Source: Welwitschia mirabilis
Taxonomy: Eukaryota > Gnetophyta > Gnetopsida > Welwitschiales
Reading direction: 5' to 3'
DNA length: 64,000 bases
NCBI GenBank assembly: GCA_051453625.1
Contig: JBOZIK010000001.1
Coordinates: 96,596,415 to 96,660,414, forward strand
Positions within the stretch are counted from its first letter, which is position 1. Every line of letters starts with the position of its first letter. A program made the translations under genes and the position numbers. This document shows positions 37,315-46,169 of the stretch, one piece after another. The notes beneath the pieces were generated by a model. The model did no database searches and was not told where the DNA came from. It was given only the letters and a program-made list of their open reading frames with translations.

Positions 37315-37628
37315 TTTTTTTAAAAAGAAACCAAGCATTATATTAAAAAGTAGTAATTACAGGAAGGGATGAAGATGCCAGATGTTGGGGATTATAAGGA
37401 AATCCAAATGCGGTAAAAATTAGCCTACAAAATTCATGTGATCATATTGAAATTAAGGCATAATATGTTAGTAGTAAAAGTGGGGATGAAAACTCCTCAT
37501 CTCCTAGGACTAAAATAGAACGTGGCATAGCTATGAAAGAACTACTCTAAACTATAAGAAACATATGATTAATATCCCTTGTAGTTGAGGAATAAGTGGT
37601 TATGCTTGTGTTGGACTAGGAATCATTC

Positions 37629-37806
37629 CAATTCATTTTCTAGAACCTTGAAAGCTTAATTCATCTCTTTAAATTCCTCTGCTCCTACTTGGTTCTTATT
37701 GGAGTGAAGTCTAAGGGCCTTCTTTCGAAAAATTGATTTAGTAACATCTAGCGAAGATCTATGGGAGATTTCAAGGGTCAATAAAGAATACCTCTTCATC
37801 CCATAG
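37629..37806 (-). pseudogene. J-domain at the 3' end of LINE-C
   Basis: The frame open from 37,844 to 37,656 reads MKRYSLLTLEISHRSSLD, then VTKSIFRKKALRLHSNKN, then QVGAEEFKEMN, and after one stop AFKVLENEL. This is the clearest J-domain of the window: helix I YSLL-LEIS, helix II IFRKKALRLH, the loop, then GAEEFKEMN-AFKVLEN of helix III. The essential HPD is HSN, so Hsp70 stimulation would be lost even in an intact protein. A second partial copy of helix I and the start of helix II lies at about 38,070-37,992 beyond a 100-base gap. Confidence 0.8.
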
Positions 37807-37859
37807 ATTGTGGCCAATAGGACTTCTCTTCTTACATGGTCCATGTTAATATCCTCATG

Positions 37860-38104
37860 AGTTGCTTGATTTCCTTCTTCTAAGGTGGATTNNNNNNNNN
37901 NNNNNNNNNNNNNNNNNNNNNNNNNNNNNNNNNNNNNNNNNNNNNNNNNNNNNNNNNNNNNNNNNNNNNNNNNNNNNNNNNNNNNNNNNNNATTGATTTA
38001 GTAACATCTAGCAAAGATCTATGGGATATTTCAAGGGTCAATAAAGAACACCTCTTCATCCCATAGATTGTGGCCAATAGGACTTCTCTTCTTGCATGGT
38101 CCAT
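37860..38104 (-). repeat. Second copy of the J-domain region, next to a gap
   Basis: About 150 bases of 37,733-37,891 recur at 37,992-38,151, on the other side of a 100-base gap, with about five differences (for example gcgaag/gcaaag and aaggtgg/aagatgg). Either a true tandem duplication inside LINE-C or an assembly join of two alleles or copies. Confidence 0.75.
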
Positions 38105-38139
38105 GTTAATATCCTCATGAGTTGCTTGATTTCCTTCTT

Positions 38140-38700
38140 CTAAGATGGATTCCGAATGGGACTGAGATTCTATCCTCTTACTGTGTTTAGGGCTATCAAC
38201 CTTCTTTTAAGAGGATTCCTCTGGCCTTATCTTAGATGTGAATACTTTTCTTCTTACACTTTGAGGAGGGGATCCTTCTAACCTGGTTTGAGCTAGGTTT
38301 GTCCCTCTTCCTATAGTAAAGGCAGAATCACCTCCTCTATAGGAGTCTCTTAGGGTAGGAGGAAGTCATTCCTCTCTGAGTGTGGAAGCCTCTCCACTCA
38401 TTCTCTCATCATGTTAAGAATCTTTATCATTCTTGTCCCTTTTCTTCCTTTTTCCTTTAGATTGATTAGTCTCATCTGAAGTCCTTTACTGAGGGTGAGG
38501 GGAAGGGACCTCCCTCATTTTCAAGTCCTTGTAGCTCTTCACAGCACCATAATGAGGCCTACATGACTTGTAGTATCCTTGACTATCGTAGGGATAACAA
38601 TGAGGATGATACTCCATAATAACAGATGAGTCATCAACTTCTACCTCTGCAATCAGCTTTATAGTTGGCTCCAAATGTATTATTTTCTTGCTTATCATGG
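38140..38700 (-). pseudogene. LINE-C segment before the J-domain: Cys/His patch and charged region
   Basis: An open frame (38,698-38,486) reads IIHLEPTIKLIAEVEVDD and YHPHCYPYDSQGYYKSCRPH, a Cys/His/Tyr-rich patch of unknown fold. It is followed by a Lys/Arg-rich stretch (SKGKRKKRDKNDKDS), a Ser/Arg-rich stretch and an acidic stretch (SILEEGNQATHEDIN) running into the J-domain. LINE-B has a similar order (HPQ-CD-P patch, basic, acidic, J), which supports homology. No function can be assigned. Confidence 0.55.
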
Positions 38701-39184
38701 AAATAATACTAGGGATAATACCTCCTTAAAAAAGAGGGCTCATTGACTCCTAGCTTTAGTTCATGTTATCTTCACAATTAGCTATCAAAGTGTTATCATC
38801 CTTCCTATCATGGAATCTTATCTTTCCTATTAAAAAAAATCTTCCTTCTACATTATTGATCTTCCTCCAAAATACTAAGTATCATAATATGTCTAAAATG
38901 CCTTCAAATTTGTCAAGAATTACATATTTCCATGATAATACCATCATTTCTTTATAATCATCAGAATGACATCTAAACCTATGAAAATGTGCTGCAAAGG
39001 TTCTCAAAATACCCCACCAAAATGCTACAAATTGACATCACAATAGTGGTGAAATCATCCTAACTATTTTTTGGAAGCNNNNNNNNNNNNNNNNNNNNNN
39101 NNNNNNNNNNNNNNNNNNNNNNNNNNNNNNNNNNNNNNNNNNNNNNNNNNNNNNNNNNNNNNNNNNNNNNNNNNNNNNAGAAAA

Positions 39185-39904
39185 TATATTTTTTAATAGT
39201 TGTAGATGATTTCTCTTAATTTACGTGAATGACTTTCCTTACACATAAGGATGAGGCATTTAATGCTTTTTATAAGTTGTGCATCAAGTTATAAAATCAA
39301 AATGAGTACAAGGTAAAAATGATAAGAAGTGATAATGGCATGGAATTCAAAAATAAAAGGTTCAGAGAATTGTATGAATAGTTTAGTATTTTACATCAAT
39401 TCTTTGCTCCAAGGACTTCCTAATAAAATGTTATGGTTGAAAGAAAGAATAAGGTTCTTAATGAATGGCCAAAACAATGATGCATGACAAGAATATATCA
39501 TAACATTTTTGGATAAAATCAATTAATATAGTCTTTATGTTTCAAATAGAGTTTTAATAAGAATATTTACTTCTAAGACTTCATATGAGTTATGGTTAGG
39601 TAAAAAAGCTTTGGTAAATTACTTTTATATGTTTACATTTAAATGCTTTATTTTTAATGAAAATGATAATTTAAGGAAATTTAATTCAATATTTAATAAA
39701 GAAATTTTTCTAGGATATTCTATGATTAATAAGGCTTATAGATTGTACAATAACAAAAACCGTGTAGTTGAGAAAATTACAAATGTTACAATAAATGATA
39801 TTGAGTTAACTTCTGTAAAAATGAAAAATGATTATACTTTTATGCAAATTAATCAACCTTCTAACCATCTTCAACTTCAATTAGATAGTGAGAAAGAAAA
39901 ATAA
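39185..39904 (+). pseudogene. SIRE-like integrase, broken
   Basis: Reads VTFLTHKDEAFNAFYKLCIK-like (here MTFLTHKDEAFNAFYKLCIK), then VKMIRSDNGMEFKNKRF with the catalytic Asp in SDNG intact, then FAPRTS and VERKNKVLNEW (usual TPQQNGVVERKNRTL). The 39,611-39,904 frame is open and reads FKCFIFNENDNLRKFN, IFLGYSMINKAYRLYN and RVVEKITNVTINDIE, the usual GCKCFILN-KD-LGKFD...GIFLGYS--SKAYRVYN block of the C-terminal part. Confidence 0.85.
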
Positions 39905-40059
39905 GAAACAAAAAAGGAAGATCCTTCAACCATGATAAGAATAAAGAAGTGTTACTCTATTAGTAACATAATAAGAAGTCCATATTGAAGTATTCAAACT
40001 AGAAGCCATATTAAAGAATTTTTTGGTTATACTACTATTGAACTAAAAACTTTCAAAGA

Positions 40060-40625
40060 AGCTGAAAATGATGAACATTAGATGGTTACTATGTAAAAAG
40101 AGATTAACCAATTTCAAAGATGTAATGTTTGGGAACTTACTTCAAGACCATCTAACAAATCATGTATTAGTAATAAATGGGTTTTAAAATTAAAATAAAT
40201 AAACATGAAAATGTAATTGAAAACAAAAAAAATTAATGGCTAAAGATTACAATCAATAAGAAGGAATTGACCTTTTAAACCTTTATTCCTATGGCTCATA
40301 TAGAATTAATAAAAATGATCTTAATTTTTCTTGTGTAAAAGGTTCTAAATTTTATCAAATGCATATCAAAAGTTCATTTCTAAATGGAAATCTTCAAGAA
40401 AAAGTATATGTTGAATAACTAAATGGGTTCACTGACCCATAAAAATTTGATCATATTTACAAATTAAAGAAGATTCTCTATAGTCTTAAACTAGATCCTA
40501 GATCATGGTATGAGAAACTCTCAGGTCATCTAATTAAAAATGACTTCAAAAAAGATACATCAAATGTGATATTATTCATTAGAAAATACGATAAATATTT
40601 TATTATTATTCAAATTTATGTATGA
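40060..40625 (+). pseudogene. SIRE-like reverse transcriptase, truncated
   Basis: Blocks: MVTM-KEINQFQRCNVWELT (usual W--AMQEELNQFERN-VWELV), SNKSCISNKWVLKLK, the Q-F-KG-RL region in broken frame, QEKVYVE-LNGFTDP (usual QEEVYVEQPPGFEDP), YKLKKILYSLKLDPRSWYEK (usual YKLKKALYGLKQAPRAWYER), and IIIQIYV, where the sequence ends at the point the catalytic YVDD should follow. Confidence 0.85.
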
Positions 40626-41599
40626 AAAACTCTAGAAGTAAACTTATGGTTCTTGTGTACCCAGTCTTGTTTACCATGGCATCTACATCTAGATAAATAA
40701 ATAGGATAAACTAACTTAATTCTTTAGGTCTAAGGCCTTGAGAAAGACAAAATAAAATCTTAAAAGATTTGAACAACATCTAGTCTGAATGAAGTATTTA
40801 TCTACGAAATTTTTACCTAAACCCCAAAGGGGTAGAAGTACCTTCTAGCTAATGGGAAGCCACCCTTTATTCTCTATAATTGAGAGGAATTCTCTTCTCT
40901 TCTATAGGGATTTCCAGTAGGTAGGAAAGGGATTCTTCTATAACTTTACTTGGGATTCACCTGAAAGTGATTTTGTGCCCTCTCCATCTTCTATAGAATA
41001 AGATGATATCAGCCTTGGGCTCTTCTTTAAATTTGTGCAATAATGCTCCCCATCTCAAGACCTGCACCTTATCTCAAAGGTCTAGATATCCTTTGAATAA
41101 GCTTTACTTTAGTGATTCAAACATTAGCAAGACCCTCATAACTATTTAAGTTTGTGAATGGTATCATCTGATTCTTATAGTAGTGTTTATAGGAAATGAA
41201 AGGAGGGCACTATTGAGAATTAAATCATCATGAGTACACCATATCTACCATAGTTTTAGGCATATCCCATCCTTTAAGCATGTCTTAGTTGCTTTTCTAG
41301 TCTTGTAGTAATTTATCATTAATTTCATTAAATGTAAGCTTCATTTGCATTAATAAAATAGGTGTTATGCATCTTGTGACTTGATTGACAAATTGAATAA
41401 TTAGTAGTAACTTGAATGCCATGTTTAAGCAATTGGTTTCTTGTCAATAGTTAATTGTGTTTGTTCAACTAGTAGAAATCTTAATTTTGTCATGGATTTA
41501 CCCCCTCCAAAAACTTTTGTAGGCCTTATTTTTATCATATTTTTTGAGAAGAATCATTTTGGCTATATCTTCATTGAATATGTCTAGCTCTGTCAGATT

Positions 41600-42336
41600 T
41601 CTTTTGGCATTAGAAAGGCGTTTCTTGAGGTAAGACTCCCCTTTACTTGTTCTCTAGCTTGGATACTTATAATTGATTAGTTCACTCCATGGTTGCCCAT
41701 CCTTAAAAAGTCTTTTAATTATTTTGTGAGCTTCAGTGAGGAGAAAATTTTCTAACCTATGAATTCTCCATCCTCCTTCCTCCCTGAGGTAAGCAATAAG
41801 CTCCTAATTACAAAGGTGGATGCATCTTATATACCTACCTCCTCACCAAATGAAGTCCTTTACTATTTTATTGATTTTTTTGATTATGGAGGCTATGTAC
41901 CTAAAGAATGCAATTAAGTAGGTATTTGTTAGAATGATGTTGACTTTGGAAGAGAGAAATCTATTATGCCATCCATTGCATTTCCTCTAAATTGACTCTA
42001 GGAGGCTTAAGTAATAATAATTGTGTCATCTTCATAGTGGTTATTAATGAATATTTGACTTCTTATTTTGATTCTTGTGATTCCATTTCTTCTAAGAAAT
42101 TCTTGAAAAACATTCATGATGAATAGAAAGAGGTATGGGGATAATGGATCCTCTTGCCTTAATCCTTGATATACTAAAAAATATTTAGATCTATGATTGT
42201 TAACTTTTACTCTAAACTCAACATAAGCTTGCATATCAAGCCATAAGTTTATGATGTTAGAGTTAAATCCGATCTTCATAAGGGTACAACCTAAAGCTCT
42301 CCAGCTTATGGAATCATAGGATTTTGCTATGTCCAA
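41600..42336 (-). pseudogene. LINE-C reverse transcriptase core and C-terminal part
   Basis: The minus-strand frame 42,336-42,007 is open and reads MDIAKSYDSISWRALGCTLM (usual KLDM-KAYDRVSW--L), VYQGLRQEDPLSPYLFLFIM (usual S-GLRQGDPLSPYLF) and HYEDDTIIIT (usual F-ADDT, Ala to Glu, both Asp kept). Below 42,000 the C-terminal region follows: SSKVNIILTNTYLIAFF, IVKDFIW and GGWRIHRLENFL. Best preserved RT of the three LINEs, but not intact upstream. Confidence 0.9.
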
Positions 42337-43194
42337 TTTATCAATAAGTAAAAAAAATTATGCTTTTTAATAGAATGAATGATTTCATGAGTTAAGAAGA
42401 TTTGATATTGGATGTACCTAGATTAGATAAAGCCAATTTAGTTCTCAGAGATCACTTTTGAAAGNNNNNNNNNNNNNNNNNNNNNNNNNNNNNNNNNNNN
42501 NNNNNNNNNNNNNNNNNNNNNNNNNNNNNNNNNNNNNNNNNNNNNNNNNNNNNNNNNNNNNNNNNNNNNNNNNNNNNNNNNNNNNNNNNNNNNNNNNNNN
42601 NNNNNNNNNNNNNNNNNNNNNNNNNNNNNNNNNNNNNNNNNNNNNNNNNNNNNNNNNNNNNNNNNNNNNNNNNNNNNNNNNNNNNNNNNNNNNNNNNNNN
42701 NNNNNNNNNNNNNNNNNNNNNNNNNNNNNNNNNNNNNNNNNNNNNNNNNNNNNNNNNNNNNNNNNNNNNNNNNNNNNNNNNNNNNNNNNNNNNNNNNNNN
42801 NNNNNNNNNNNNNNNNNNNNNNNNNNNNNNNNNNNNNNNNNNNNNNNNNNNNNNNNNNNNNNNNNNNNNNNNNNNNNNNNNNNNNNNNNNNNNNNNNNNN
42901 NNNNNNNNNNNNNNNNNNNNNNNNNNNNNNNNNNNNNNNNNNNNNNNNNNNNNNNNNNNNNNNNNNNNNNNNNNNNNNNNNNNNNNNNNNNNNNNNNNNN
43001 NNNNNNNNNNNNNNNNNNNNNNNNNNNNNNNNNNNNNNNNNNNNNNNNNNNNNNNNNNNNNNNNNNNNNNNNNNNNNNNNNNNNNNNNNNNNNNNNNNNN
43101 NNNNNNNNNNNNNNNNNNNNNNNNNNNNNNNNNNNNNNNNNNNNNNNNNNNNNNNNNNCTTCCATTACATCATGAAGATTGTGTTCCATAATGG

Positions 43195-43690
43195 ATAAGT
43201 AGGTCTTGAATAGTTCTACTGGTTACTCATCTGGCCCTAGAGATCTCTTATTCTTCATGGCTTGCAAGGCTATTTGGACTTATCCTCTAACTAGCAGTTT
43301 AGTTAGGTAAGTCTTATCCTCATTAGAAATTTTCTTACCTTTTAGAATAAGATCGAGAATGACATATTCCCACTTCCACATGTACTTAANNNNNNNNNNN
43401 NNNNNNNNNNNNNNNNNNNNNNNNNNNNNNNNNNNNNNNNNNNNNNNNNNNNNNNNNNNNNNNNNNNNNNNNNNNNNNNNNNNNNNNNNATAAGTAGGTC
43501 TTGAATAGTTCTACTAGTTATCCATCTGGTCCTATAGATCTCTTATTCCTCATGGCTTGCAAGGCTATTTGGACTTATCCTCTAACTAGCAGTTTAGTTA
43601 GGTAAGTCTTATCCTCATCAGAAATTTTCTTACCTTTTAGAATAAGGTCGAGGATGACATATTCCCACTTCCACATGTACTTAAGATAGG
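43195..43690 (-). pseudogene. LINE-C RT N-terminal part, present twice around a gap
   Basis: Minus strand reads VQIALQAMKNKRSLGPDE, then PVELFKTYLSIMEHNL, matching the I--AL--MKN-K-PGPDG-PAEFFK block. About 195 bases (43,195-43,389) recur at 43,490-43,684 on the other side of a 100-base gap with about eight base differences. Confidence 0.8.
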
Positions 43691-44059
43691 TCTACATTTC
43701 CTTGGCAATATCCTCTTCATTTTTAATTACTTATTCTCTAATTGTAAGCCTCCTAATTCCATTATCTGGTATGTGTTGGTTATCCTACTAGGAAAAANNN
43801 NNNNNNNNNNNNNNNNNNNNNNNNNNNNNNNNNNNNNNNNNNNNNNNCCCTCCAACAGTGATTCTCATGTGCATTTATTTATTGAAGTTCCATAAGGCAT
43901 CTATACTCCTTGTTGTGTAGGCTGTCCTAATCTTCTCACTTTTCTATTTTTCTTGGATCTCCTATAATTATTTCTTTTCAAATCCTTTTTTGATTTGAAT
44001 CTTACATTGTCTTTCTTTCTCTGGTCCTTGTTGTGTATCTTAATAGTGTTTAAGCCTAT

Positions 44060-44990
44060 GTATAGAAAGGTTAGAGGAAGAGTACCATCATATTAATTCT
44101 AGATTTTTTCAACTATTCTTCTAGTCTCTTCCCTTAACATCTAGTATTACTCCATTCAAAAGGGGGATTTGGATGACTTATTTGCCCCTATTCTGAATTT
44201 AATTAGTTGATGATCAGATGCCACTCTATTTAGAATCCATGCTTTAATTAGCAGCTTGGCTATATCCTTCCCAATCAAAATTCAATCACTCCTAGATATA
44301 ACCTCGTTACCTCTCATTTTTCTATCAGACCATGAGTATTTACATCCTATGAGAAAAATATCTGAGAGAGCATTTTGCTTCATAAAATGTTTAAGGATTA
44401 TTATCCCTCTGCTATTCTAACCTTTTCCCCCTGTTTCTTTCATCTGTGAAGGCATTGGTTAAAATCCCCTCATAAGTATCCATTTTGCTTTGTCCACTAC
44501 TAAACTCTGTAGATCTTTTAGCATAGAGGCATTGTCTAGATTGTTTTGAGGGCTATACACATTTAGTTTATCCTTCTTCATTTAGATAGATTGTTAAGTA
44601 ATTTTTGCTACTATGGATTAAGTTTGCCTCCTTTTTGATGAAGGTCATAAGTCCTCCTGAATTTCCTTGAGCTGTAGAGATGAATATGTTCCACTACTAC
44701 TAGAAATTATCTAACTTTATGCTATTGCACATCTTCATTTCTTATAGACAGACTAAGTTGATGTTGAATTTACTAATTAAGACTCTTAGATTCTTCTTCT
44801 TATAGAAGGATCTAATTCCCTATAATTCTAAGAGAGGCACTCTGTCAGGTTTGTTTCTACCCCTTTTTAAGTGCTTCTTGATCTTTTTTCAAAGTGTCTT
44901 CAATGGTTGTTTAGGAGCTATTAGTCACATTAGCTATTAGTCACATTTTTTATAGTTTCCCTATTTCGAAGTCTTCTGTTGCTAGGGCTT
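44060..44990 (-). pseudogene. LINE-C endonuclease, broken
   Basis: Minus strand near 44,475-44,450 reads GDFNQCLHR-KKQGEK, the GDFN box of LINE endonucleases with its Asp and Asn kept. Other blocks (MLSQIFFS, THGLIEK) follow in the order expected for the L-DL---G--FTW-N region. Stops are frequent. Confidence 0.75.
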
Positions 44991-45169
44991 TTCTTCATAT
45001 GGGTTTTAACATCATTTAACTCTTCTATATTTACTTGATTTTGAGATTGAGGATTGCCTTTATCCTCTTTCTCTGTTAAGTATTGAAAGGGATTATATTA
45101 TCTATCTTTTTCTTTTTTTCCTTTGGGTAAACTATTGTGTTCTTGACTATTTTCTCTTTATTCTATTTA

Positions 45170-45900
45170 TGCCAGCATTCATTCTAATTGTGTCCTGTCT
45201 TTTCACATAAAGAGCACATTTCTTTTTGCTTATTGTCAATTCTATTTATCTTTTCATGCATTTATCCATTTCATGACCTTTTTTTCTATAATGGGTACAT
45301 CTCTTTTCTGCACTTGCACATCTTCCTGGAGCATGTCCGGTTTTTCAACAAGTCTCAAACATTACTGGGAGGTTCTCATAAGTAAATTCTAAGCCATACA
45401 TTCCCCATTTGGATTTGAATTTCATATATTAAATCTCCTTTATTTCTCTAATGCTAATCCATATGTAAAATTCTGTCAGAACCAATCTAGTTTGTTTAAT
45501 GATGATTCTATCTAGTTTTATCAGCTCTCAAATTAAGAAGAGATTTTTCTTAGAAGATCTTCATCCCAAAACTCTAGTAAATTTCGATTCTATCCCTAGT
45601 GTCCATTTGGCTAGAGATAACCCTCTTATTCCAAAGAGCCATGGTCCTCTAGCAATAACTTCATCTTGATCCCGCTTATTGCAACCTAAAAAAGTACTAG
45701 GCCTTCTAGCATGACTATGACCTTAACTTTACTAACTCCTATACATTTGGTTCCTATCAAGTCTTTAATAAGATCGAGTCTAGGTCTTGGACCAGACAAA
45801 ACAAACTTGTCAATTAGGCTTTATTGAAGTTTCTTCTCTATTTTAAAGTATGAATCTTCATCTATGTCTAAAATTAGGATTTTTCCCTACTTGGAGAACT
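45170..45900 (-). pseudogene. LINE-C ORF1: DUF4283-like domain and three zinc knuckles
   Basis: Minus strand from about 45,810: DKFVLSGPRPRLDLIKDLIG, KVKVMVMLEGLVLF and RGPWLFGIRGLSLAKWTLG, a clear DUF4283 pattern; then IKLDRIIIKQTRLVLTEFYI. Three knuckle-like repeats follow (about 45,370-45,174): C-KTGHAPGRC, CTHYRKKGHEMDKC and CALCEKTGHN-NEC. The last keeps all metal ligands; the others have lost one Cys. Confidence 0.85.
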
Positions 45901-46153
45901 AAGTCTTCTCCATTTCAAAGGTAAAAGTCTTATTTTAAACCCTTCTGCGAAACAACTTTGACCAAAGAATAAAATCACAACTAACCTTTTGAACTAACTG
46001 TAGGCTTGCCAATATTGCCCCCTTATGTGCCGTAGCTCTCTAGAACCGAAACCACCCTTGCTATCCTAGTACTTTCAGAAACCTAGCTTCTACCTTCGCT
46101 CCTCTACCAAAAGATCCATCGTGCCTTAGTATTTTTCGAAAATTTTGAATCTC

Positions 46154-46169
46154 ACACTGAATTGAAATT
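46154..46169. repeat. Target-site duplication, right copy, of LINE-C
   Basis: Partner of 37,299-37,314 (13 of 16 positions). It fixes the 5' end of LINE-C at 46,153. Confidence 0.6.

Larger units (their letters stand above)
39079..40625 (+). mobile_element. SIRE-like Ty1/copia fragment inside LINE-C
   Basis: Plus strand, opposite to LINE-C, without LTRs. It has the integrase core (39,200-39,470), integrase C-terminal part (39,611-39,904, open) and reverse transcriptase (40,060-40,625), ending just before the YVDD box. The left edge is in or near a 100-base gap (39,079-39,178). It is a truncated insertion younger than LINE-C. The QFQRCNVWELTSRP and FTDP/KI-like motifs resemble the SIRE/Maximus lineage. 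Confidence 0.8.
37315..46153 (-). mobile_element. LINE-C, L1-type LINE with a 3' J-domain
   Basis: Minus strand order: ORF1 (about 45,900-45,170), endonuclease (about 44,990-44,060), RT N-terminal part (43,690-43,195, duplicated around a gap), RT core (42,336-42,007), RT C-terminal part (to about 41,600), linker, Cys/His-rich and charged segment (38,700-38,140), J-domain (37,806-37,629) and a tail ending at a T run on the plus strand (37,315-37,321, poly-A on the minus). A plus-strand copia fragment interrupts it at about 39,100-40,625. Gaps at 37,892, 39,079, 42,465, 43,390 and 43,798 hide parts. Confidence 0.85.

Noticed and set aside
37656-38104. Host DnaJ gene, tandemly duplicated
   Set aside because: The J-domain lies at the 3' end of a LINE with target duplications and has counterparts in two other LINEs; the duplication straddles a gap and may be artificial. 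A processed host DnaJ pseudogene is possible but does not explain the threefold arrangement.
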